Source: Tritrichomonas musculus (taxonomy: Eukaryota > Parabasalia > Tritrichomonadida > Tritrichomonadidae). Taken from it: DNA of 64,000 nucleotides. The DNA lies in NCBI GenBank assembly GCA_039105265.1, contig JAPFFF010000005.1, positions 5,317,501 through 5,381,500 on the forward strand. Direction: 5' to 3'. A program made the translations under genes and the position numbers. This document shows, in pieces, positions 44,210 to 54,649 of this stretch; the stretch's first letter is position 1, and each line of letters opens with the position of its first letter. Under the pieces are notes generated by a model, which saw only the letters and a list, made by a program, of their open reading frames with translations, made no database searches and was not told the origin of the DNA.

Positions 44210-46579
44210 ATGGTTCGTGGCCTCACCGTAGGAATCTTACATAACGACTCGCAAGAAAAACCAGAAATCACAGTTGATCAACTCCCCCGTAAAGGAGCAA
44301 ATCCTCGTGTTATTATTGATGGTGTTTCACTCGCATATCAAGTATTGACACCAGAATCAAAAGATCATTCTTGGGAATTCTTAAATGGTGGTAATTATAA
44401 ACAATACTCTACAAAAGTTTTGGAATTTGTTGAACTCTTAAAGCATTATGCACTTGAAGTGGTTATTGTTTTTCCACTTGCAGAAGGAACACCTCCAATC
44501 AGTGAACAATCAACATCTAGATGGAATCAAAAAGCAGTCGAAAAACTTCGCAGAGTTCAACGCGCTAGGAATTTACTTGAAAAAGGAACATCAACTTCCA
44601 GAACACTACAAGAAGTATTGCCACCATTTATTATTTCTGAAATCACCGAAACCTTGAAATCAGCTAAATACGAAGTCATCTTTACCCGAAATAACGTTAC
44701 AAGATTCGCATCTAAATACGTTTTCAGTGGAAAAGCTGATGCCGTTATTGGCCAAAACAGTGATTATCTTATTTTCAAAGGTGTAAACTATATTCCACTT
44801 GACTCAATTTACAAGAACACAGAACAAATTCTCTGCTTTGATCTTTTAAGTCACGATATCGCTGCCAAATTAATCAAACTTGAAGACCCTAACAAAATGT
44901 TTGAACTTTCTGTTCTTCTTGGAAATCCATTTACTGAGCCATTTGTTGTTAGCAAATATCCAATCTTCCAATGCCTCCATATCAAATTAAATCCAAAATA
45001 CCCAGCAGCTCTTGTTAATGGAATTGTTGCCTTTTTGAACAATCCTGAATTCATATCTATTGAAGAATCTTCTCCAATTAAAGAAATGGTTCAAGCAGAT
45101 GCCGAATTTAAGCAAGCAATTGATCATTCTAGAGAATTTTTCAACATCGAATCTGAACTTGATCCAGAAGGTGACAGCGACGTTGTCAAAGAAACATGCG
45201 AAGGAAAACTCCCACTTTGGGCCCCAGCTGTTTTCGAGAATGGTGACTTTTGGTATGATCCTGTCGTTGATGACTATGAACATGAGGTTAAGACAGCATC
45301 AATCACTGAACCATTACGTAAGTTCTTTTATTCCATTTTGAAACGAGATAAAGTTGTCGAACACATTCCAGCAAAAGATTCAATTGACACTAAAGAAGTT
45401 ACCGCTGAAGCTGGATTTCCAGATTACAAGAAATTATGGGGAATGAAAGCCAAGAAAGCTAAGAATCTCGAAAAAACATATCAAAATATAGCACGATGCC
45501 TTTTCCCATCTGACCACAAATTCCCAGACAAGGAACCACTTGAAAAATTAGGAGAACCATTTATCACAATTGGTCTCACTCTCCGTTATATTGTTTCAGT
45601 TTGCTTTACAGACAATCAAGCTTCAAATACACTTCTTCCAGAAAACGGACCTGAAGATCTTAAAAAGTTAAAGGTTGTCGGTGCTCCTCCACTTGATCTT
45701 TTTGAACTTAAATCTCTTGCAGCACTTGCATTAATTCTTAACTCTGGTGTTAGTAGCAAGTTTTCTGCACCATCTTTCAAGCCAAAACTACGAAGAATCA
45801 AAGTCACAGCTTACTATCAAGCTGTCATTCAACATTTAATGTGGTTACAACAACTCATGGGTGTTGAATACAAGGTTGAAAGATTTAAGCCAAGTCGTCT
45901 CTATGATGGTGAAATTTTCGCAGCAATTTATGAATCAATGGGTGAAATCAATAGTGACAAATTCCTTCAATATTTCGATGATGAAAGTGCTTCTAAAATC
46001 GCCAAAGCAGCTGAAGAGAAACTTCCAGTTTTCTTAAATGCAGTTCTTGCACCATTCCCTAAGGATATATTCGAAGCATTTGTTAGTACTCCACGTTACA
46101 TAGCATCCAACGTTTTCGATGAAACAAAACCAGTTCAACAAGAAGTTATTGTCGTACAATCCAAGTTTGCTGGTCTTCTTAACAGTGATGATGATGATGA
46201 ATTCTTAGAAGAAGAAGACGATGGAATGGGAAATTCAGTCGGAGCTCAACCTTTACCACCACAACCTGCTCCAGCTCCTGCACCAGCTGCAAGTGCACCA
46301 CCTCCACCACCACCAAGAAAACAACAGAAGAAGCCCGCTAAAGTTGAGGATGACGATGATGATATGGAAGCCTTCTTAATGGCACAAGCTGCAAAGAATG
46401 CTAGTGCAGGTGGACCACCAAAGCCAAAAACAGTTCAACAGCAGAAGCCACAACAAAAGAAGAAGCCTCATGTCAGAAAACTCGAGGGTGGAATGACAAT
46501 CAACAACCCAACATTCAACAAAGAATCTAAACAAGAATTCAAGAGGCAACTTAAGCAACAAGGATACGATTATAACTAA
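44210..46579 (+). CDS. asteroid/FAM120-like protein with XPG-type PIN domain
   Basis: 789 residues. The N-terminus resembles the FEN1/XPG nuclease fold: MVRGLTVGILH, VIIDGVSLAYQ (an Asp-containing strand, residues about 33-43), and near residues 170-190 FSGKADAVIGQNSDYLIF, the XPG-I strand with its conserved Asp pair region. Some FEN-family acidic residues appear to be replaced (GKAD where nucleases have E-A-[DE]), as in FAM120/asteroid relatives that are thought to be non-catalytic RNA-binding proteins. The middle is helical. The C-terminus has an Asp/Glu tract, a Pro/Ala-rich stretch (QPAPAPAPAASAPPPPPPRK) and a basic Gln/Lys end. The start has CCACTTTAATTT about 18 bases upstream. Probably an RNA-associated or post-transcriptional factor; family placement is from motif memory. 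Confidence 0.72.
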   Translation: MVRGLTVGILHNDSQEKPEITVDQLPRKGANPRVIIDGVSLAYQVLTPESKDHSWEFLNGGNYKQYSTKVLEFVELLKHYALEVVIVFPLAEGTPPISEQSTSRWNQKAVEKLRRVQRARNLLEKGTSTSRTLQEVLPPFIISEITETLKSAKYEVIFTRNNVTRFASKYVFSGKADAVIGQNSDYLIFKGVNYIPLDSIYKNTEQILCFDLLSHDIAAKLIKLEDPNKMFELSVLLGNPFTEPFVVSKYPIFQCLHIKLNPKYPAALVNGIVAFLNNPEFISIEESSPIKEMVQADAEFKQAIDHSREFFNIESELDPEGDSDVVKETCEGKLPLWAPAVFENGDFWYDPVVDDYEHEVKTASITEPLRKFFYSILKRDKVVEHIPAKDSIDTKEVTAEAGFPDYKKLWGMKAKKAKNLEKTYQNIARCLFPSDHKFPDKEPLEKLGEPFITIGLTLRYIVSVCFTDNQASNTLLPENGPEDLKKLKVVGAPPLDLFELKSLAALALILNSGVSSKFSAPSFKPKLRRIKVTAYYQAVIQHLMWLQQLMGVEYKVERFKPSRLYDGEIFAAIYESMGEINSDKFLQYFDDESASKIAKAAEEKLPVFLNAVLAPFPKDIFEAFVSTPRYIASNVFDETKPVQQEVIVVQSKFAGLLNSDDDDEFLEEEDDGMGNSVGAQPLPPQPAPAPAPAASAPPPPPPRKQQKKPAKVEDDDDDMEAFLMAQAAKNASAGGPPKPKTVQQQKPQQKKKPHVRKLEGGMTINNPTFNKESKQEFKRQLKQQGYDYN

Positions 46580-46922
46580 GGAAAATAATTTATCTTTCGT
46601 TTTATTTTGGGTTTTTTATATAAAATTAACATTAAAATAATGTTCCATTTATTATAAAAAATATCTTGATTAAAAAAAACAAATATTTTTGATATTTTAA
46701 TGGATCTCTGTTGTCCAATTCCTGAAATTTGCATCAAAGTTACAAAGAAGGGGAAAAAAAAAAATAATTATATCATCATATCGTAAAAAAATCTTTGAAA
46801 TTTGATCAATGTTTTTTCATATTATTGTATTTCAAGTTGAAATAAAAGTGCGGATAGTGAATTATTACATTCACTAGCTTTTTTTTTTTTTTTGGATTGA
46901 GATCTTCCATTGATAAAATGAA
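46580..46922. other. short intergenic gap between convergent genes
   Basis: 343 bases of AT-rich sequence holding both 3' flanks, with a T15 run near 46880. Nothing else seen. Confidence 0.5.
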
Positions 46923-47951
46923 TTAAAGTTCCCTATCTGTATGAATTAAAGGAGTGTATGGACCTGCTTTTTTAAATACTTTGAGAACATTTAAGCTTGA
47001 TCTAAGAATATCTCTTGTTGCTAACTTTTCTTGTGTTTTGTTGAGTGCATTTCTAATTTTCCTTTCTTCACTTTCAAGGGCCCCTTCGCCATTTCTAATT
47101 ATTCTTTTCATCAGAGCAATGTAATATTCAGATCCTTCTACTTTTTTAGCTTCTTCAATCATATCAAATTTATCATTTTCTTTCATAAAACGTTGAACTA
47201 TCGGGTATAAGGAAGGAATAACTCCAGCAAGTTTATTGAGACTTCCATCAGGTGATCGAAATTCTTTTAAAATATTATTTGAAAAATTAAGTAAATCAAC
47301 AAAATTCCTAGGTCCAAGATAATCGGTATATTCATTATCATGATAAGCGCGCAATGATGGAACATATTCAACATTTCGACTCAAACAAAACTCAATATTC
47401 CTTTTGCAATCTATAAAAGCTACACCAAATTTTGGCTTGCTTGAATAAATAAAAGCAATTTGTTGCAATTGTGGAATCATTAAGTCCGACACTTTGTCAG
47501 AAATCTCTAAAAAAGCAATTAGTGACGATGATTTAGAATCGATGTATTTATCAAATGTATTAGGATGTAATTCTTCGTATGAAGTTTTTATATCAATTCT
47601 TTTTTTATCAGTATTTGATTCAAAAAAATTGACAAGATCAAATGCAATTGGTTCACCTTCAAAAATATGATAACTAGGTTGAATCATTAAAAAACTATTT
47701 CCAGAAGAGCAATATTGATAGCATGTATTATTGTTATCTGTATTGGAACAATTGACAAGGAAAAAATAGATATCGGGAATGATTTTGGAACATAAATTAA
47801 TTTGTTTGATTGTTTCTTTTGTTCCTTTTTTTAAATCATTTTTATAACAATATATAACAAGAGGGGAGAAACTTTTATTTTGTAAATCATAGTTTTTGTT
47901 GAATTCAATGACAGTTGAATGAGAAAGATGAAATAAAAAATATAAAAACAT
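46923..47951 (-). CDS. PDI/thioredoxin-fold ER protein with ERp29-like C-terminus, lacking CxxC
   Basis: 342 residues. The N-terminus MFLYFLFHLSHSTVIEF is a signal peptide. Two thioredoxin-like domains follow (about 18-115 and 125-230); the second shows the fold signature AFIDCKRNIEFCLSRNVEYVPSLRAYH with the cis-Pro (VPSL). Neither has a CxxC redox motif, so disulfide exchange is unlikely. Residues about 235-325 (GSLNKLAGVIPSLYPIVQRF, SEYYIALMKRIIRNGEGALE) match the helical ERp29 C-terminal domain found in some protist PDIs. The end is DREL, a weak KDEL-like retrieval signal. Likely an ER lumen chaperone or escort protein. Converges on the asteroid-like gene. Confidence 0.75.
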   Translation of the reverse strand: MFLYFLFHLSHSTVIEFNKNYDLQNKSFSPLVIYCYKNDLKKGTKETIKQINLCSKIIPDIYFFLVNCSNTDNNNTCYQYCSSGNSFLMIQPSYHIFEGEPIAFDLVNFFESNTDKKRIDIKTSYEELHPNTFDKYIDSKSSSLIAFLEISDKVSDLMIPQLQQIAFIYSSKPKFGVAFIDCKRNIEFCLSRNVEYVPSLRAYHDNEYTDYLGPRNFVDLLNFSNNILKEFRSPDGSLNKLAGVIPSLYPIVQRFMKENDKFDMIEEAKKVEGSEYYIALMKRIIRNGEGALESEERKIRNALNKTQEKLATRDILRSSLNVLKVFKKAGPYTPLIHTDREL

Positions 47952-48839
47952 TTTGAATTATTTTTTTATGTAAATTTTTAAGAGTTAATATGGTCGCAAA
48001 GAATGAGAATTGCAGTTCCAAATATTTCAAGAACATAGGAGTGTTTTAATTGTTAACCAGGAATTACTTCCTCAATGCCATTTAGAACAATGCCGAGGTA
48101 CCGATATTGATAGTAAAATAAAAATGAGGTAGTAATGAAATTGGTAATGTAGACATTACCTTTTCAAAAAGAAAGAAAAAGATGAATACCATTTACAGCT
48201 CATTATTGACTGTATTGTACTTCCTGATGAGTAATTTTAATAAAAATACATTGGGTGTCATTTTTTACAATTATTCATGAATGCTCAAAATATACTTATT
48301 TGTCATTCATAATGATATTTCATAAGATATCTGGTTAATTCTTGACAGGTATAAAAGGAGAATAAATACCAAGTTTAGTACTTCATCTTTTTTGTGAAGA
48401 ATTAAATAAATATTTTGTTTATTCCTTGGCATTGTTCTCACAAACCTTTCGATATAGGTAAGGCTTTGTGGCATTCAAAAGAAAAAATTAATGATTTTAT
48501 ATAACAACCATCAAATTATACAATCTAGAGATTAGAAAAAAAAAATATAGATCCATTACAAGCCACTCAACAAAGAATCATCATTATTTCATCAAATATT
48601 AATATTAATAATGATATAAGGCTTGACTCCAAACTACAACGCCGAATAGTTGTTATTCCTCTTTTTATTTTTAGTGGGTTTTTTTTTTCATTCAACATTA
48701 GTAATGCACTTTCAAACTGATTTTTTTCCCACATTAAATCAAAATGAGGGAGTTCCAAAAGAAAGAGGTATTGCAATTAATTCTCAAACACTTGCTTTGT
48801 ATATTATCTACAATCTCTGAACCTAGTATTTAATTGCTT
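47952..48839. other. intergenic DNA, probably the decayed 5' part of the pogo-like gene
   Basis: Only short open stretches (for example LNQNEGVPKERGIAINSQTL near 48735-48790 on the plus strand) remain. These may be the worn N-terminal half of the following transposase relic. No clear gene. Confidence 0.35.
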
Positions 48840-49990
48840 TCTCATATTATTTCAGCATGTAAACCGTAAGGCCAAAGATTTGATTAGAGGAATTGCCAAG
48901 TTATCATCATATCTGTTGATGGCGACAAAGCATATGACAAGAAGGCGACAGAAGTATTTAATCTTTACAGTCAAGTATAATCATTCCAAACATCAGCTAG
49001 GTAGAAAGCATATTCAATGAAAGCAAAGAATATGTTTGCTAATAAATTATTTACCAACAATTTTTCACTTATTTTATATTTTTTTTTATATCATGAATCA
49101 AATTCAGAACTTTTAAATAACCAGTAAAATATGACAGTCGGGGTTTCACAACACACTACACTAATAGAAACTCACATACTTGGTCGTCATCGTTATGAAA
49201 ATAGACATTTCGTCTTGCAAAAAAGAAAAGATTTTTGACCATCACGTGAAGCTATAAATTACATGTATATAGTCAATATTTAGACACTTATAGATTACGC
49301 TTGTCATCATTCATCAATAGCATCATATCAACTATAATTAATTTGATGAAATATTATTGAATGGTAACATAAATGAAAAGATTAACTGAAAGAGTTGATT
49401 ACACACATATACCAAAGGAATACGTAGGAAGATGGAATACATGAATAAAGTTTTCTTTTTGCCTGCCTACTCTAGCAACCAAACTCAGCCACTTGATTTA
49501 GGTATTTTCCACCTCTACAAGGATAATGTAAGAAGTATTACTCTAAATGACAGTGATAGTGATTAAGCGATTAAAGAGCTAAGCCGAGATCACTTTATTC
49601 TTCCTTTCAAAGTGTCTCTACATTGGAGCACATTCACGGTGCTTTGAAACAGCAGGAGCTGTCTACGAATTACCAAATAAGACCATTTATTCAATCATCC
49701 ATTGGTCCAAAGATTTTGTACAAAGCTATTAGAATCTCCTTTAAAGAGAGAGAAAAAATAGGAATTAAAAAAAGAGAGAAGCTTTAAGTTCGACGATATA
49801 AATGGTAAAAATCCGAAATCTTTAGAGAAAATCCTCAAAAGCTTTAAGAAAGTTCCTCAAATAATTGATCTAGTAAAAAATACTAACCCAAGATTAATGG
49901 AACTGTTTCTAATGGCAATCGTCTTAAAGAGAAGATAATTAATTTCTCATCAAAAGGCTCATCAAAAAAAAAAAAAAAAAAAAAAAGGAC
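48840..49990 (+). pseudogene. pogo/Tigger-like DDE transposase relic
   Basis: Plus-strand fragments in several frames, separated by stops and shifts. ISVDGDKAYDKKATEVFNLY (about 48910-48970) looks like an acidic strand of a DDE core. FFLPAYSSNQTQPLDLGIF (about 49455-49512) is the well-known pogo/CENP-B-type DDE_1 signature (LP.HSS...QPLD.G.F). Farther on, AGAVYELPNKTIYSIIHWSK (about 49651-49710) resembles the C-terminal helix region of these transposases. A terminal SSKGSSKKKKKKKGRPKK tract contains an AT-hook-like GRPKK. Stops include TAA, TAG and TGA. Not functional. Confidence 0.6.
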
Positions 49991-49999
49991 GTCCTAAAA

Positions 50000-50864
50000 A
50001 AGAAGATGTATAAGTGGTTGACTTCAATTATTATCATTCATCTTTCTTTAGAAAGCTGAACCTTGAACTGGAGTCACTTGGCTTATTATGATAAGTTAAT
50101 AAAGAGATCAAGTTATATATTTGCTTGTTTTTTTAAATGTTTTTCTTTGATTCGTTTTCAATGGGTTCGACAAATCTTCCCGGCATAATAGTTGATCAAA
50201 TAAAGTTGTTCCTCCTTGCTCTTTTTTAGTTCAAACGTTTTTATTTGAGTCAAATTAGACATTTTAATTATTTAGCATAATAAACAAATTCAATCTCTTA
50301 AATTGCATTTTTGGAGGAAACTCTATTTATAATTTACAAAACAATTGAAAAACTTTTCTCACCAATGCCAGTAGTAGATGAGCCTGCAGGAAAACGTTTA
50401 AAGCTGAGAGAAAGTAGAGAAACCAGCCTATTCAATACTATTAACTTCAATTGAAACTTAAGTTGCAAATCCTATAAAATACAATTTCATTTAAAGCTCA
50501 TTAAATATTCCAAATGAGCAAGGCTATTAAATCATGATGGAAAAATAGTTCAAAAGCCTGCTAATGAATTTAGAAAACAAGAAAGTAATTGAAAAAGCTT
50601 CAATTCTAACACTTGCTTCATAAACAAATTCTCCTTGGTATTTCAAACTAACATTTTTGTGCTTGGATCTATTGTAGGAGCTCCAATTATATGATTTCAA
50701 ATGCTCCATTCAAATTTCTATCAATCCAATAATAATAAGAACAATAACGATAATAAATCATATATAATCATTGAATAACTATTATTATTTTAAGTTTTAT
50801 TTCAGAAAAAATTTTTTAAATTTCAATATTTCAAATTGTATTTTAATGTAACTTTTATTTAAGA
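50000..50864. other. no intact feature
   Basis: AT-rich sequence with worn coding-like fragments around 50330-50470 (plus strand) that I could not assign. Confidence 0.35.
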
Positions 50865-52088
50865 ATGAATTGGTATATGATTTTCTATATCTATTAAATA
50901 CTGTTTATATTCTTCTGCTGCTTTTTCTTCCACTTTTTAAATATGGTCGAAATAATTATCTTCATTTTTTTTGTTCTTTAAAAAAGATTTTGAATCAGAC
51001 TGAAATTGTTCTAATGCTTCGACATTAACTAATGGAAGATTAAGCTGTTCATATAACTCCTTTAACCAAAACTTACCTTCATTCTTATGTAATATTGCAC
51101 AATATATGCGAATATCTGAGGTATTTCCCAAATTAAATTTTTTTGATAAATACTTAGCTTTTAAAGCGTGAAAATTTTCGTTGAAACCTGTTGAATGTCT
51201 TCGTTCGAAATTTAATGTAATGTCATTGCAGAAAGCAATTACTTTGTCTAAAGCTTCAATTGCGTCTATGTTGTGCGAATACTTCCATGGATGTTTTGTT
51301 AGTGATCTTCCTAATTTGAGATATGAGTCAAAATAAATTGTTTCATCTCTTGAATTTGCTTGAGTTTTTCAACTTTTTCGGTATCATCGTATAAAATATA
51401 TTTTAATTGCTTTAACACTTTTGGACAAATACCGTAAAACATTTTTTTGTGAGGATGTATTTACTTTTTGAAATTATCTTCAAAATGTATTAAAAGGTGA
51501 TTTGGATCAGGAGTAACTTTGATAGTCCAGCCACTGTTTCTAATTATGCTATCGATTTGCACATCTCCGTCTTTAACGATCTCATTCAATTTACAATAAC
51601 TTCTCAAACGAGGTAATATTTCGACAAATTATTTCTCCTTCAAGTACAGGAGCTTAAACCGTAGTATTTCCTTGTTTCTTTTCACTTTTTCTGATGATCA
51701 AGACGAAATCTATAATCTTCTGTGTTTCGATACAAATTATATCATAAATCAACAGTTTACGGTCTTGTTTGTGATCCCACGATCCGTCCATACAAGCTGT
51801 TGCCTTTTCTGGCATTTCTTCTCTTGCTTTAGCTGTAGAATTTGCAACAAGTTTTTGAACTATTGGATTAATCATTTCTAAAGCTAAATGGAGGAAGTAA
51901 TATGTTGGTGGATGATCTCCGATTAAAATAGAAAAATCCTGGCTTAACGATTCTGGAAATCCACAATATAATAGCGCAATTACAAAAATAAGTGCTCTCC
52001 TTATATTTTCATTTCTTTCATTTTCTCGATTGTTTTCTTTGTCCTTATATTGTTTTAGATTTAATTCTTTCTTCTTCAAACGCGGCAT
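50865..52088 (-). pseudogene. second Mutator-like transposase, frameshifted relic
   Basis: Read from ATG 52088 (MPRLKKKELNLKQYKDKENN). The ORF extends to an ATG at 52208 only through a repeat unit. Open parts: the N-terminal domain (ALIFVIALLYCGFPESL), the first catalytic block ATACMDGSWDHKQDRKLLIY (about 51765-51820), then a TAA after GNTTV (51654). A shifted frame encodes IVKDGDVQIDSIIRNSGWTI (about 51500-51570). A third shift gives FERRHSTGFNENFHALKAKY (about 51140-51230), the N-E-x-x-H type block of MULEs, and the last open piece covers 50865-51131. At least three in-frame TAA and two frameshifts. It is unlike the intact transposase at 32133, so a different MULE family. Confidence 0.75.
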
Positions 52089-52121
52089 GGATTGTTCTAA
52101 ATTAATGTTCAACTTAATTTC

Positions 52122-52607
52122 GATAGATTTCCCTACTTCCACTTTTTGTCCAAATTTTAAAAAGTTATATGACCACTTCCACTTTTTGTCCATTTTTTTG
52201 TATTCCATATTACACTATATAATAAAAATCTAATAATAAAAAGCTTATAATATTTATAATTAATTTATAAAACGTAAGAATTATCATTTTTTCTTGTAAA
52301 AATCAGTAAATTAAAATGAACATTCAATCATAATAACAATTTTGAGTGTTGAATTGCATAAGTATGGAATTCTGCAATGACATATTACATATTTTTTACC
52401 TCATTTTGAACCAAAAGAGTTGAGATAAGAATTGAGATATGATTAATCTTGCTTGCTTTTGGGAAGTTTGATCAACAGATCACGTCTAATGTGTGCAAAG
52501 ATATTATACCGAAAGTATAAAGTCACAAATGCTTACAAAAACTGTAATCTCGCACAGAAAAAGTTAAACTTTTTTTTGGACAAAAAGTGGAAGTAGGGAA
52601 ATCTATC
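52122..52607. mobile_element. 486-bp segment bounded by perfect 30-bp inverted repeats
   Basis: The left end is GATAGATTTCCCTACTTCCA followed by CTTTTTGTCC; the right end (52578-52607) is its perfect inverse. A partial direct copy of ACTTCCACTTTTTGTCCA recurs at about 52177. It abuts the 5' end of the Mutator-like relic, so it is either that element's terminal repeat with a rearranged inner copy, or a separate MITE. No target duplication seen. Confidence 0.65.
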
Positions 52608-53695
52608 TTTATTTCAATACCTCCTTAAAATATTGAAATATTTTGTATTATTTTATTCATAAATTCAAAGCTTTTTTATCGTTCTCTTTGAAAAATCATA
52701 AAACTCTGTATAAATATAATTGAATTTTAATGAAAATTTTTGAAGTCGAAACTTTTGTTTCTTGTCATGACAAAAGTTTATCATTCAATTTTGAATGGTT
52801 TACATAGACAAGTCTTGTCAAAACTTGTTTAGACAAAAGAGAATTTGTCTTGGGCAATTTTTACATTCAATTTTTAATACTTTTAAGCAAATTTCTTTCA
52901 TTTTTTAACTCCCACTTTTTGAGTATGAGACAAATTTCGAGACAAAAGTTGATTTCATGATTATACGTTAGAGACAAATGAAAATGCTTAGTTTAATGTT
53001 AATGAATCTCATGATTACCTAGAAATTCACAGAGATTTTTAAAACTCTTTTATAACGCATGAAAAAGCGTTTTGTTTTGAAACCACAATATTATTCAACG
53101 TAATATATCATATTTTTCCAGCAACTATCATTAAATTAATACATATAAATGAAATATATCAAAATTTGGAAAAATGAAGATCCCACTAAAGAAAACTTGA
53201 ATTTATATTTTCTAACCATTGATACTCATTATTCCTTCATTTACTTAATATTTTTTGTTAGTTTCCAGATTTTATATCATTTTAATCAAATTGTCTTAAT
53301 TTTTTTTTTGTATCTATTCTGACTTTTTTATTGTCATGAGCATACGATGGTGAAGATTTATGATTAGTTTGAATTTTAAATTGATTAGCTTTTTACACTT
53401 TTTTTCGATGAGAGGAAATCTTTAAAATAAATATCTAATATCTCAATAATTTGAGTTGAAATTTGAATTTTATAATATTGATCATATATATCAACATTTG
53501 CTATATATAAGTTATCAGCCATATTAGGAAACTATCGTCCATTTTTGAGAAAAAGTTTTTTTAATTACCTCGTTAAATTCATTTTTTAACAATTTATTCT
53601 ACAGCCAATATTAAAAATTATAAATTTTAAGTTTAAAAAATAATCTTTACTCCATGCCATATATTTATGTATACATTTGTTTTCGATCAATATCT
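52608..53695. other. AT-rich intergenic DNA, nothing recognised
   Basis: About 1.1 kb without coding frames. Several GACAAA(A/T) motifs recur between 52750 and 52980 (for example ATGACAAAAG, TAGACAAAAG, GAGACAAATT), a loose degenerate repeat. Confidence 0.45.
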
Positions 53696-53703
53696 ATTAT
53701 AAG

Positions 53704-54181
53704 TAGACTTGTTATTTTAAGAATCGATATCAAAAACGTCACTTTTTTGCATCTGATACTCGATTATCAGTTTAAAAATCTGATATCGAGATTATCGATT
53801 ATCAAGATATCAGATATGAAATGTGATATAAAAATAATTGTAAACTTGATATCAATTACCGAGATCTCGAGATCTCAAACAGATTTATCTTCTTTTATAA
53901 TTGGTATTTGTGATTTTATAATATTTAAAAATATATAATATAATGTATTGGTGTTTATTTTAAGATTAAAATCAAAAAATATATTCTTTTTTATGAAATA
54001 TTTGAGATTAAAATACGATCATATATTTATCAAAAAGTTTAATTGAAAATTCTGATATCAAAAGCTGAGAAACAAAATTCTCGATCTCTGAAATCGATCT
54101 CGAGAATCTGTGCATATTTATGTATCGATATCAAAAAGTCAATCAATTATCGATCTCGAGAATCGGAGAATAACAAGTCTA
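53704..54181. mobile_element. 478-bp MITE, copy 3, with 8-bp target duplication
   Basis: Same family and exact length as the element at 17713. Ends TAGACTTGTTATT and AATAACAAGTCTA, flanked by the perfect direct repeat ATTATAAG at 53696-53703 and 54182-54189. Only scattered substitutions separate it from copy 1, so both are recent insertions. The 94-codon frame spanning its left end is not a gene. Confidence 0.92.
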
Positions 54182-54649
54182 ATTATAAGAACAATTGAAA
54201 AATATGCTATTATAATATACAGCAATAGTTAATTTTTTTAGAATAAATAATACTAAATATATAATCTAAAAATTAGATTTAAATATTAATATACAAAAAT
54301 AATATTAAGATATTTATATTTTATAATAAAATTTTAATTTCTTTCAATTCTGCTGGATAGATATAAAAAATATAATAACTTTCATCAAAGTTATAATTTA
54401 TTTAAATAGTATTCATCTACTTTTGTTTTCATTATAAATTAAAATTAAATACATATTATAAGGCTAAAATACAAAATATTTAACCCGATAATATATTCTG
54501 GGCTCATCTATTTATATTTGAAAAATCAACAAGATTCAATGGCTCAGAAATTTGGCAGAATTTTCATTCATTTTTTTGATTGACATATTCAAAAAATAAT
54601 TTCAATTTTCAAATGAATCAAATTATAAACACCTCAATTCCAAAACTAA

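Noticed and set aside
44851-45283. Minus-strand ORFs inside the asteroid-like gene
   Set aside because: Shadows of a well-supported plus-strand coding region.
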